Source: Nostoc sp. NMS8 (GTDB lineage Bacteria; Cyanobacteriota; Cyanobacteriia; Cyanobacteriales; Nostocaceae). Taken from it: DNA of 64,000 nucleotides. A program made the translations under genes and the position numbers. The notes beneath the pieces are model-generated. The model was given only the letters and a program-made list of their open reading frames with translations. It was not told the origin of the DNA and searched no databases. The DNA lies in NCBI RefSeq assembly GCF_017115045.1, contig NZ_JABXKK010000116.1, positions 102,464-166,463 of the forward strand, written 5' to 3'. Below, in pieces: positions 44,652 to 53,721 of the stretch (position 1 is the first letter of the stretch; the number at the start of each line of letters is the position of its first letter).

Positions 44652-45179
44652 TTAACGTTCCTTTGTAATTACAGAGCTACCATTACTAATACTTACTTTT
44701 TGAATAAAAACGTTAGTAGAAGATGATAAAATATCGGTGCTGATTTGATTAGCAATAAATTCAAAATCTTGGTTTGTTAATCCTTGTGCGGTATCGCCAC
44801 TTAAGTTAATACAAATAGTTAAATTTTGAAGATTACTGTAAGACTGTTCATTCTCTACCGCTTCTATTTCAGCTTCTTCTATACCCAAATCAAACTCTTT
44901 ACTCCAATCTGGAAAATCCTTACCCGTTTGTTGTCCATAAACTTTGACTATTTCAACAGATGCAGCCCCTAAAGCTGTTAAACCTTTGCGGATAAATGCA
45001 ACTAAAATTTGCTGATTTAGTACTTGGGTAGATTCTAGTATTACCTCTAAGCAAGCATCATTAAAGGCAACTTTTGCATTGATCCTTTTGGGGTGTAGGT
45101 GGCGGTTCATCAGAGATGCGATCGCATCTGCATCTCCCTGCTTTGCAAGTTTGAGAATATTTGGCTGTGTCATAACCAC
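44652..45179 (-). CDS. Conserved cyanobacterial hypothetical protein
   Basis: 175-residue soluble protein. The N-terminal half PNILKLAKQGDADAIASLMN through HPKRINAKVAFNDACLEVIL to IRKGLTALGAASVEIVKVYGQQTG is a module I associate with many cyanobacterial proteins, often N-terminal to other domains. The C-terminal half (LTICINLSGDTAQGLT and onward) is variable. No catalytic motif. Function unknown. Two MetAla-like starts (MVMTQ) are in frame; the first is used. Flanked by a shared 13-base direct repeat. Confidence 0.6.
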   Translation of the reverse strand: MVMTQPNILKLAKQGDADAIASLMNRHLHPKRINAKVAFNDACLEVILESTQVLNQQILVAFIRKGLTALGAASVEIVKVYGQQTGKDFPDWSKEFDLGIEEAEIEAVENEQSYSNLQNLTICINLSGDTAQGLTNQDFEFIANQISTDILSSSTNVFIQKVSISNGSSVITKER

Positions 45180-45416
45180 TAAAAGAAAAATCTCGGAAAA
45201 TAAACTTATATTCTCAGGATTCCCTCTTGACAGCCTTAAGTAACATTATGATGCAAAATCTCAGCTAATCTGAGCTAAAATATTTAGTATAAAGATAGTC
45301 TTTACACAGATTTTTACAAAAATTATATTTCCCTATATCAACATCAAAAACTAGTGTTTTTGTGCTTGCCAAATTAACAAGATTGATTAATCAGTTTACT
45401 TCCAATTTTCAACAAT

Positions 45417-46082
45417 ATGAAGTTTTATCGAGATCATGCTTGGCCATCGACGCTAGAAGAAGCGATAGTTATCCAAGAAACGCTGCGAAATCGAGTAATT
45501 ACTGAGGATCAACTACAAGAACCTATCCAGTACGTTGCTGGAGTAGATATGGGTTTTGAAGCTGATGGAACCATTAGCCGTGCAGCTGTCGCAGTATTGA
45601 GTTTTCCTGATTTGCAAGTAATTGAGACAAGCCTAGCACATCGTCCTACGACCTTTCCTTATGTTCCTGGGTTTCTCTCATTTCGGGAAATTCCAGCCGT
45701 TCTCGATGCTCTAGAAAAAATTAAAACAACACCTGATATCATCCTGTGTGATGGTCAGGGAATTGCTCATCCCCGCAGATTAGGTATAGCTAGCCATTTA
45801 GGTTTACTTATAGATATGCCAACAATTGGTGTCGCTAAGTCCAGGTTGTTAGGGAAACATGAAGAATTGGCAGAAACCAAAGGCAGTACGCAACCACTGA
45901 TATATGAGGGTGAAACCGTTGGGGCTGTTTTGCGATCGCGCACAGGAGTAAAACCTCTCTACATCTCCAGTGGTCATCGAATTAGCTTACCGACAGCGAT
46001 TGACTATGTATTACGCTGCACGCCAAAATATCGTCTGCCTGAAACTACACGCATTGCTGATAAATTAGCATCGGACAGATAA
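45417..46082 (+). CDS. nfi: Endonuclease V (deoxyinosine repair)
   Basis: 221-residue endonuclease V, which nicks DNA 3' to deoxyinosine in alternative excision repair. Catalytic acids D44 (GVDMGFE), E91 (FLSFREIP) and D112 (CDGQGIAHPRR) line up with D43/E89/D110 of the Thermotoga enzyme, and Y82 in the YVPG wedge is present. Length is typical. It lies alone between the hypothetical gene and the FHA genes. Confidence 0.94.
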   Translation: MKFYRDHAWPSTLEEAIVIQETLRNRVITEDQLQEPIQYVAGVDMGFEADGTISRAAVAVLSFPDLQVIETSLAHRPTTFPYVPGFLSFREIPAVLDALEKIKTTPDIILCDGQGIAHPRRLGIASHLGLLIDMPTIGVAKSRLLGKHEELAETKGSTQPLIYEGETVGAVLRSRTGVKPLYISSGHRISLPTAIDYVLRCTPKYRLPETTRIADKLASDR

Positions 46083-46189
46083 AGCTTGTTGAAGTTTTTT
46101 CTAAATACTTGCTTCCACCTACTCAATCGTGTTAGGAATCGCACAGGAAGATGTTGAAGTAGCTAAATACGATTTACAAAGTTAGAACA

Positions 46190-46741
46190 ATGAACGCACT
46201 AACTTTACAGTGGCATGATGCAGGTCAAGATAAAACTCAGAATATTTACGAGCAACAGCCAAGTCAAAATCCTGGCACTGTCCGCATCGGTCGCGACCCC
46301 CTCCGGTGCGATATTGTTCTGAGTCATCCCACCGTCTCTGGACTGCACGTTGAAATCTTTTTTCATCACCAGCAACAGCGCTTTTATATTAGAAATTTGC
46401 GATCGCAAAATCCCCCCGTTGTCGATGGACGGCAATTAGTCCAAGGTGAAATGCCTTTAAGTGAGGGCACTAGTATCACTTTGGGACAAATAAAACTCAA
46501 TGTTACTAGCGTTTCGACGGGTAGCATTCCAGCAACAATTTTGCTGCCACCCCATCCACCAGTAAACATCGGACATCACCACCATCCACCAACACCCTTC
46601 GCACCACCGCCAGCAGGAGTTTATGGCTTAGAATGCCCCAAATGTCATAAAGTTTCCCCAGGAGAGAATCTACAAATTGGCTGTCATTGGTGTGGGACAT
46701 CTTTAGCTGCGGCTGTAAGTGTTTTGGTAGCAAGGAATTAG
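46190..46741 (+). CDS. FHA-domain protein with C-terminal zinc ribbon
   Basis: 183-residue protein. The FHA domain spans about residues 25-105: VRIGRDPLRCDIVLSHPTVSG, LHVEIFF and FYIRNLRSQNPPVVDGRQL show the phosphothreonine-binding RxG, S-x-x-H and N-like turn positions. A proline/histidine-rich linker follows, and then a zinc ribbon with CPKC and CHWC. FHA domains bind phosphothreonine peptides, suggesting a role in Ser/Thr kinase signalling. The second FHA gene starts 48 bp downstream, so the two may be co-expressed. Confidence 0.82.
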   Translation: MNALTLQWHDAGQDKTQNIYEQQPSQNPGTVRIGRDPLRCDIVLSHPTVSGLHVEIFFHHQQQRFYIRNLRSQNPPVVDGRQLVQGEMPLSEGTSITLGQIKLNVTSVSTGSIPATILLPPHPPVNIGHHHHPPTPFAPPPAGVYGLECPKCHKVSPGENLQIGCHWCGTSLAAAVSVLVARN

Positions 46742-46789
46742 GGAGTGGGGAGCAGGGAGCAGGGGAGAATAATTAATGACCAATGACAA

Positions 46790-48748
46790 ATGACAAATGA
46801 CTTACAAATCCAATTAAGTTGGGAAGAACCAGCGACAGGTGAACGGCGAGAACCAAGGTTGAATATGCCGATCGCTTTTGGTCGAGAATTCGCTCGTTTA
46901 CCTGCTGAACTTAAGGGAGTGCGCGTTTCTCGGATGCTGCTTAACAGTAACGAAGTTTCTCGCTACCATGCCCTAATTGAGTGGGAACAAGACCATCTAT
47001 TAGTGATTGACCAAGGCAGTATTAACGGTGTCTATGTCAATGGTCAACCACAAACGCGGAGTATCCTGGCTAATGGCGATACCTTGCAAATTGGCCCCTA
47101 TTTAATAACAGTGACATTTGTTGCTAACGCCTCCGCACCAGATACTAGCCCCCCTTCAACGATTCGCTTTAACGCAAATACCAATCTTCCAGACCCCAGC
47201 TTGCCTGTAGTCCAGCCGCTAACGCCTTTGACAAGCAATTTCCCGCCATTGGCATTTCAAGCACAAAAGGTCGCTGTGCAAGCACTTCATGCTACGGGAT
47301 TGCCAGTAGATGAATCTGATTATCTAGCGATCGGGGCGGGATTGGGTAGCTTTTTATGGGCTGATTTGCTGCGAATTAGTGGTGTACGTGCTGAAAAAAT
47401 TGTGGCTCTGGGATTAGAGGCGGAACCTTATGCCCGTTACAAGCGCCTTTGTCTGAATTCGCAAATTCCCTTATATGAAAGACTGCGTTCTAATTCTGAC
47501 TCTTGTCCTGATAATATTTGGGGTTGGCCTAGTTATGCCTTGCGAGAAGCTTGGGGAGACTTAGCCAAGGGAGAGATAAAGTCAGCATTCAAGTATTTAT
47601 GGCAAGTCTTTGCTGAACCAACATTTGCCGAAACTTATACTCCCCGTGCGGGTAACGTCTTTGATTCCATAGATAGGGAGACAAAGCGTATTGGCTGGAA
47701 TCAAATTTATCGCTATGGGCGAGTTAGGGGAATTCGCAAAACTGATGATGGCAGATATTGCGTAGCCTATTCTCGCGGCCCTGGAAATTATGCTTTTTTA
47801 GTTAGTCGTTACTTACATTTAGCTACTGGGTATCCTGCAATTCAGTTTCTCCCAGATTTGCAAGCTTATAGGGAAAAATATCAAGATTTTAAATCTGTCG
47901 TCAATGCTTATGAAGCCCACGATCATGTTTATGAACAACTAGAGCAACATGGTGGTACGGTATTGATTCGGGGACGGGGAATTGTGGCTTCGCGGATTGT
48001 GCAGCGCATTTATGAAGCCAGAAAACGAAATCGGAATATTGCAGTTTTGCATTTAATGCGATCGCCTAAACCCCAAGGTAACAAATTTCAAAGAGCCACG
48101 CGCCTAGTCAAAAATCATTACGAATTTCAACCCTTTAACTGGCCGAAAGCCTGTTGGGGCGGCGAACTCCGGGCAATGTTAGAAAAAGCTAGTCCCGATG
48201 AACGCAAGCGTTTACTAGCAGACTGGGGTGGAACTACCACCGCCGATCGTCAAGACTGGCAGCAAATTACCGCCCAAGGGTTAAGCGAAGGTTGGTATCA
48301 AATTACCTTCGGTGAAGTGCTGGATGTAGAACGAGATGCCCAAAACCGGACTATTACCAGTATCCGAGAGCAAAGCTTTGGGGAAATGAAATTGCTCGCT
48401 GACTTTATTGTTGATGCTACTGGACTGGATGCCAAGGTAGATACCAATCCCCTATTAGCAGATTTGGTGAAACATTACAACCTCCCAGTGAATCATCTGG
48501 GGCGATTGACTGTAGCGAACAATTTTGAATTGGTAGAAATGCGTAGTGATAGAGGTCAAATGTATGCGGCTGGAGCTATTACTTTAGGTGGCCCTTATGC
48601 AGCAGTTGATAGTTTTTTGGGCTTGCAATACGCCGCATTAGTCGCCGTTGATGGACTCGCCGCCGCCCGTGCTACTGGAGTGCAAAAGTTGAATGTTGTA
48701 AGTTCCTTTAGTCAGTGGTTGAAGTGGGTGTTAAATCAGTCACCTTAG
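46790..48748 (+). CDS. FHA domain fused to a Rossmann-type putative flavoprotein
   Basis: 652-residue two-part protein. Residues about 20-110 form an FHA domain (IAFGREF, RVSRMLLNSNEVSRYHALIEW, IDQGSINGVYVNGQ). After a proline-rich linker, a dinucleotide-binding segment YLAIGAGLGSF (G182-G184-G186) leads a long domain with FADFIVDATGL and MYAAGAITLGGPYAAVDSFL, features of FAD/NAD(P)-dependent oxidoreductases. Redox partner and substrate are unknown. The ATG lies inside TGACAAA heptamers, which fixes the frame tightly to repeat copy number. Probably regulated through phosphorylation of a partner. Confidence 0.78.
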   Translation: MTNDLQIQLSWEEPATGERREPRLNMPIAFGREFARLPAELKGVRVSRMLLNSNEVSRYHALIEWEQDHLLVIDQGSINGVYVNGQPQTRSILANGDTLQIGPYLITVTFVANASAPDTSPPSTIRFNANTNLPDPSLPVVQPLTPLTSNFPPLAFQAQKVAVQALHATGLPVDESDYLAIGAGLGSFLWADLLRISGVRAEKIVALGLEAEPYARYKRLCLNSQIPLYERLRSNSDSCPDNIWGWPSYALREAWGDLAKGEIKSAFKYLWQVFAEPTFAETYTPRAGNVFDSIDRETKRIGWNQIYRYGRVRGIRKTDDGRYCVAYSRGPGNYAFLVSRYLHLATGYPAIQFLPDLQAYREKYQDFKSVVNAYEAHDHVYEQLEQHGGTVLIRGRGIVASRIVQRIYEARKRNRNIAVLHLMRSPKPQGNKFQRATRLVKNHYEFQPFNWPKACWGGELRAMLEKASPDERKRLLADWGGTTTADRQDWQQITAQGLSEGWYQITFGEVLDVERDAQNRTITSIREQSFGEMKLLADFIVDATGLDAKVDTNPLLADLVKHYNLPVNHLGRLTVANNFELVEMRSDRGQMYAAGAITLGGPYAAVDSFLGLQYAALVAVDGLAAARATGVQKLNVVSSFSQWLKWVLNQSP

Positions 48749-48817
48749 TATTAGGAGGCAGGGGGCAGGGGGCAGGAGGGATAGAGTATTTATCTGGCTG
48801 TTTTGAGTAGCAAATCC

Positions 48818-49092
48818 CAACTTCGAGGATAAAAGGTGCAACGTTGAGGATAAAAGGCGCAACTTCGAGGATAAAAAGCGCAACGTTGAGGATAAAAGGC
48901 TCAACGTCGAAGATAAAAGGTGTAACGTTGAGGATAAAAAGTGCAACTTCGAGGATAAAAGGTGCAACGTTGAGGATAAAAGGCTCAACGTTGAAGATAA
49001 AAGGTGCAACGTTAAAGATAAAAGGTGCAACGTTGAAGATAAAAGGTGCAACGTTGAGGTTAAAAGGCTCAACGTTGAGGATAAAAGGCTCA
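48818..49092 (+). repeat. 21-bp minisatellite, about 13 units
   Basis: Tandem units of GATAAAAGGTGCAACGTTGA plus G (21 bp) with point variants (GGCGCAA, AGCGCAA, GGCTCAA, CTTCGAG). The unit divides into three heptamers, and CAACGTTG within it is palindromic. The period is a multiple of three and has no stop in one frame on each strand, so long spurious heptad reading frames appear on both strands. I do not consider either a gene. Confidence 0.85.
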
Positions 49093-49096
49093 AGTG

Positions 49097-49125
49097 GCGA
49101 TGTCTACGACTGGCTACGCCTACGC
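49097..49125 (+). repeat. Dispersed GATGTCTACGAC repeat
   Basis: GCGATGTCTACGACTGGCTA starts a 29-bp element that matches 1488-1514 and, inverted, 61208-61234. It adjoins the minisatellite. Confidence 0.55.
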
Positions 49126-49159
49126 AGAATTCTTGTTCTCTGATATCGTGAATAAAATC

Positions 49160-49214
49160 GGCGGTTAGAAACCGCGTCTACACAAGCAAAACCCACCTCC
49201 GTGGGTTTCAAACC
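49160..49214 (-). repeat. Dispersed repeat, inverted copy of 21383-21438
   Basis: Reverse complement of the element in the eboC-eboE gap: GGCGGTTAGAAACCGCGTCT to CGTGGGTTTCAAACC. A second, related piece with GTCCGCGTAGGCGGAC arms follows at about 49230-49250. Confidence 0.6.
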
Positions 49215-49291
49215 TTCAATTTTCTATTAGTCCGCGTAGGCGGACTTTGTTTGTATAGCCGCGAATTCCATTCGCCCCAGTTCTAAATTGA

Positions 49292-49552
49292 CTACTTCTT
49301 ATTTTCTCTTGTCGGCTGTACCATCACAGGCACTAAAGTTTTAACTAAACCCGTAATCGCCACAATCACAGTGGCAATTCCCCCAATGGACAATGAAGTT
49401 AAAATTGCCGCCGCCAGAATAATTTCAGTAGGGCTATATCCATCTCGCATCCAAGTAGATGGATTCTCTATCGATGTTGGCGAGGCAGGGATTAATTGGG
49501 AAGTTTGGGTGGTTTGATTGGAGTTGACTGGAGTTGTTAAGGCAGTTTTCAC
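49292..49552 (-). CDS. Small single-pass membrane protein, unknown
   Basis: 86-residue protein with a polar Thr/Ser-rich N-terminus, the segment STWMRDGYSPTEIILAAAIL leading into one hydrophobic stretch (about residues 42-72), and a short basic tail. No signal cleavage site. Likely a small inner-membrane or thylakoid-membrane protein. I do not recognise a family or role. It is divergent from the STAND NTPase gene, 134 bp apart. Confidence 0.55.
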   Translation of the reverse strand: MKTALTTPVNSNQTTQTSQLIPASPTSIENPSTWMRDGYSPTEIILAAAILTSLSIGGIATVIVAITGLVKTLVPVMVQPTRENKK

Positions 49553-49686
49553 GGCAGAACCTCTTCTAAATCTTTATATGCAAATCGTATTTCTGCCAGA
49601 AGAAGAGGAGATTCCCTAGAAATAGAGACAAAGTAGAAAGAAGGTAGAAATTAAGTAGAATCGAGAAGAAATCTCACAAGCTGTCT

Positions 49687-52077
49687 ATGCAATGGGCTGA
49701 TTTTCTAGCCAATGAAGCTGCTACTAATAGCTTATCCCCAGAGCAAACGGCAGCTTTTGTAGAGCGTTTGAAGACTGAAAACTCAGGGAAGAGTGAGGCA
49801 AAACTAGCCAGCGAGTTGAACATTGGCGCTGCTGCTTTCAAAAAGCGGATGACTGAGGTTTATGAAAAGTTTGCCAAGAGTTATCCTGAATTAGCCAATT
49901 CTGAAAACCGGGGTAAGCTAGAAAAGTTACGGGCTTGTCTGACAGCAAAATATAATGGCGGGCAAGATGCCCAACCCACAATTAAAGAAATTCATCAAAA
50001 TATTCCCCCTGCTGTCCCATTTGAAAAATTTGTGGGACGTGAGGTGGAACTAAAAAAACTGCACCAGCAATTACAAACATCTCGGCAAGTTGCGATTGTA
50101 GCTGTTGCGGGTATGGGTGGAGTCGGCAAAACTGAACTCGCTAGCCAATATGCCAAACAGCATTTGCAGAATTATCAAGGTGGGGTTTGCTGGTTATCTG
50201 CACAGGGAATAGATGTCGGAATCCAGATTCTCAGATTTGCTGAACTGAAATTTAAACTCATTGCACCGGACGATTGGGAATTAGCAGATAGGCAGAGATA
50301 CTGCTGGCAGAATTGGCAACAAGGTGAAGTGCTGCTGGTGTTTGATGATGTCACCGACTACAAAAAACAGGTTCAGCCTTATCTACCCCCAGAATCACCC
50401 CGGTTTAAAGTATTGCTAACAACGCGCCTGGGCTTTGATAGAACTTTGCCGCAATTACCTTTAGGTGTTCTCAAACCATTGGCGGCGATGAAATTATTAA
50501 AATCGTTAGTTGACAGAGAACGACTGAAAAGTGACCCTTGGGTTGCGAAAAAAATTTGTAAATTCTTGGGATATTTGCCTTTGGCGTTAGAGTTAGTGGG
50601 GCGATATCTGGATACAATGCCAGACTTGTCTCTGGAAACACTGCGGAAGCGGCTAGAAAAAAAGCGACTGGAACACGAAGCAATCGCCAAAGCTAACCCA
50701 TTAATGCGTTATGAATACGGTGTCGCTGAAGCTTTTGCATTGAGTTGGGAACAATTGGATGAAAATGCACAAAAGATGGGTTGTGGATTAAGTTTGTTTG
50801 CGTTGGCTGACATTCCCTTACCTGTTGAGGCGATAGAAGATGATGAACAACAAGAAGTATGGGAAAAAGCCATAGCCGATTTGCTGGAATTGCATTTGCT
50901 ACAACGACAAAGTAAAGGAATTTATAAGTTACATCCATTGATTCGGCAATTTTTCCAAATGAAGCTGGATGAGTCAAGTGAGGCAGATGAAGTAAAAACC
51001 TCCTTTGCAGCGCAAGCGGTAAGGGTGGCAAAACGAATTCCTCAAAAGTCTAACCGTGAAGAGATTCTCAACCTCACTTTATATATTCCGCACCTTGCAG
51101 AACTTGCAACTGATTTATTTCCATATCTTAGCGACGAGGATTTAATCACACCGTTCACACGCTTAGGCTGGTTTTATAAAGGTCAAGGACTTTATCAGCA
51201 AGCAGAACCTTGGTTGCAGCAGTGTGTAGAACTGACTAAAAATCGTCTTGGTTTAGAACATCCTCATATCGTCACTAGCCTGAACAATCTCGCAGGACTC
51301 TACAAATCTACAGGACACTACAGGAAAGCCGAACCGCTGTATCAGCAAGCTTTAGAACTGAGCAAACGCTTACTGGGAGATGAACATCCCCTTGTCGCCG
51401 CTAGCCTGCACAATCTTGCGGGACTCTACGAATATACAGGAAGCTACAGGGAAGCCGAACCACTTTATCAACAAGCTTTAGAACTGAGCAAATGCTTGCT
51501 GGGAGAAGAACATCCCTTTGTCGCCGTTAGTCTACACAATCTTGCAGGACTCTACGAATATACAGGAAGCTACAGGGAAGCCGAACCACTTTATCAGCAA
51601 GCTTTAGAATTGAGAAAACGCCTACTGGGAGAAGAACATCCCGATGTCGCCACTAGCTTGGACAGTCTCGCAGGACTGTACAGTTCTACAGGACGCTACA
51701 GGGAAGCCGAACCCTTGTATCAGCAAGCTTTAGAATTGAGAAAACGCCTACTGGGAGAAGAACATCCCGATGTCAGTACTACCCTGAATAATCTTGCGTT
51801 ACTCTACTTTTATACAGGACGCTACAGCGAAGCCGAAGTACTGTTACAGCAAGCTTTAGAATTGAGCAAACGTTTGCTGGGAGAAGAACATCCTGATGTC
51901 GCCAATAACTTTAACAATCTGGCAGAACTCTACTTTCATACAGGACGCTACGGTAAAGCCGAACCCTTGTATAAGCAAGCCTTGGCAATTAGTGAGAAGA
52001 CTTTAGGTGTAGGTCATCTCACTACAATGACGGTTCGGGGAAATTATGCCAGGTTTTTAAGAGAAGCATATCGCTAA
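49687..52077 (+). CDS. STAND NTPase: HTH-like N-terminus, NB-ARC and TPR repeats
   Basis: 796-residue signalling NTPase. The N-terminal 85 residues contain an HTH-like stretch (KLASELNIGAAAFKKRMTEVYEKF). The NB-ARC core begins at KFVGREVELKKL, Walker A is GMGGVGKT (142-149), Walker B is VLLVFDDVTD and the GLPL-like motif is LGYLPLALELVGRYL. The C-terminus has about seven 42-residue TPRs of the kinesin-light-chain type (AEPLYQQALEL..RLLGEEHPDVA), some almost identical at DNA level. Such proteins switch by ATP-dependent oligomerisation. No effector domain is visible, so the outcome is unknown. Confidence 0.88.
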   Translation: MQWADFLANEAATNSLSPEQTAAFVERLKTENSGKSEAKLASELNIGAAAFKKRMTEVYEKFAKSYPELANSENRGKLEKLRACLTAKYNGGQDAQPTIKEIHQNIPPAVPFEKFVGREVELKKLHQQLQTSRQVAIVAVAGMGGVGKTELASQYAKQHLQNYQGGVCWLSAQGIDVGIQILRFAELKFKLIAPDDWELADRQRYCWQNWQQGEVLLVFDDVTDYKKQVQPYLPPESPRFKVLLTTRLGFDRTLPQLPLGVLKPLAAMKLLKSLVDRERLKSDPWVAKKICKFLGYLPLALELVGRYLDTMPDLSLETLRKRLEKKRLEHEAIAKANPLMRYEYGVAEAFALSWEQLDENAQKMGCGLSLFALADIPLPVEAIEDDEQQEVWEKAIADLLELHLLQRQSKGIYKLHPLIRQFFQMKLDESSEADEVKTSFAAQAVRVAKRIPQKSNREEILNLTLYIPHLAELATDLFPYLSDEDLITPFTRLGWFYKGQGLYQQAEPWLQQCVELTKNRLGLEHPHIVTSLNNLAGLYKSTGHYRKAEPLYQQALELSKRLLGDEHPLVAASLHNLAGLYEYTGSYREAEPLYQQALELSKCLLGEEHPFVAVSLHNLAGLYEYTGSYREAEPLYQQALELRKRLLGEEHPDVATSLDSLAGLYSSTGRYREAEPLYQQALELRKRLLGEEHPDVSTTLNNLALLYFYTGRYSEAEVLLQQALELSKRLLGEEHPDVANNFNNLAELYFHTGRYGKAEPLYKQALAISEKTLGVGHLTTMTVRGNYARFLREAYR

Positions 52078-52250
52078 CGATCGCACCCTTTCTCACAAAA
52101 TTGAGCATTAAGTATTATTACTATCAAAACCAGAGGCTTCGTCATCAATTGTAACCTCAAAGGGCGATCGCTCCTTCTTCACTCTTCCTTCTCTGCGAGA
52201 CGCTATCCAAAGGCGTTCTTGGCGGTTCGATTCTCATGCTATTAACAACA

Positions 52251-53640
52251 TACATATTTGTCATTAGCGTTAGAGTTAGTGAGAGAATATCTGGATAAAA
52301 TGCCAGATGTATCTCTGGAAACATTGCTGACACGGCTAGAGAAGAAACGAGTGGAACACGAACCAGTGGTCAATGCTAATTCATTGATGCCTTCTGAATA
52401 TGGTGTGGCTGAAGCTTTTGAAGTGAGTTGGGAAAAATTAGATGTAAATGGCCAAAGCTTTGGCTGTTTGTTAAGTTTGTGTGCCTTAGCTGACATTCCC
52501 TTATCTATTGAGACCATAGAAGAAGATGACAAAAAACAAGAACTCAACGAGAAAGCCATAGCCGATTTACTGGAATTGCATTTGCTACAACAGAAAAGTC
52601 AAGGAATTTATTGTCTCAATCCAGATATTCGGCAACTTTTCCAAATGAAGTTGGATAAGTCAAGTGAGGCGGATGAAGCAAAAACTAAATTCGCCGCCAT
52701 GATGTTCGAGGTAGCAAAGCTAATTCCGCAACAGCCTAACCCTGAAGATATTCTCAACCTGACTCCACATATCCCACACATTACAGAAGTTGCAACCCAC
52801 CTGTCCCAGTATGTCAGTGATGAAAATCTCATTACTCTGTTTACCAAATTAGCCTGGTTTTATCAAGGTCAAGGACTTTATCAGCAAGCAGAACCTTGGT
52901 TACAACAGTGTGTAGAACTGACTCAAAATCGTCTTGGGTTAGAACATATTGATGTCGCCACTAGTCTCAGCAATTTAGCAGGACTCTACGAATCTACGGG
53001 ACGCTACAACGAAGCCGAACCCTTGCTTGAACAAGCTTTAGCACTGAGAAAACGCTTGCTAGGAGAAGAACATATTGATGTCGCCACTAGTCTCAGCTAT
53101 TTAGCATTAATCTACGAATCTACAGGACGCTATACCAAAGCCGAACTTTTGTATCAGCAAGCTTTAGAACTGTGGAAACGCCTCGTGGGAGAAGAACATC
53201 CCCATGTTGCCACAAGTCTGAACAATTTAGCAGCATTGTACTGTTATACAAGACGGTACAGCGAAGCCGAACCCTTGCTTGAGCAAGCTTTAAAACTGAG
53301 AAAACGCCTGCTGGGAGAAGAACATATCGATGTTGCCACTAGCCTGAATAATTTAGCACAACTCTACGAATCTACCGGACGCCATACCAAAGCTGAACCC
53401 TTGTATCAGAAAGCTTTAGAACTGAGTAAACGCCTGCTGGGAGACAACCATCCCGATGTTGCCATTAGCATGAATAATCTCGCCGCACTCTACCGTTATG
53501 CAAGACGCTATAGGAAAGCCAAACCCTTATTTGAGAAAGCTTTGAAAATTTGTGAACGAACTTTAGGTGTAAGTCATCCTACAACTATGACAGTTCGGGA
53601 AAATTATACAAGCTGTTTAAGAGAAGCAGCATATCATTAG
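52251..53640 (+). pseudogene. 5'-truncated paralogue of the STAND/TPR gene
   Basis: The reading frame starts inside the GLPL-like motif (TYLSLALELVREYLDKMP; GYLPLALELVGRYLDTMP in the intact copy) and continues through winged-helix and six TPR units to a normal end. The HTH-like N-terminus, Walker A and Walker B are absent. An in-frame stop (TAA 52243-52245) lies just before the homology begins. A 460-residue product from TTG 52258 is possible but would lack NTPase activity. It lies 180 bp after the intact gene and is clearly a tandem duplication cut at its 5' end. Confidence 0.75.
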
Positions 53641-53721
53641 CGATCGCTGTGTGTAATTCGTAATTCGTAATTAGTTAAAATAATATTCCCCTCTTCTTCC
53701 CTGATGAAGAGGGGTAAAACC

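Noticed and set aside
48740..49143. Long heptad-repeat reading frames on both strands (RIKGATL and LSSTLHL)
   Set aside because: They are a consequence of the stop-free 21-bp minisatellite; neither strand has a clear start site or non-repeat domain.
49687..52077. Antiphage Avs-type STAND system
   Set aside because: The architecture is compatible with STAND signalling, but there is no effector nuclease, protease or membrane domain and no neighbouring defence genes.
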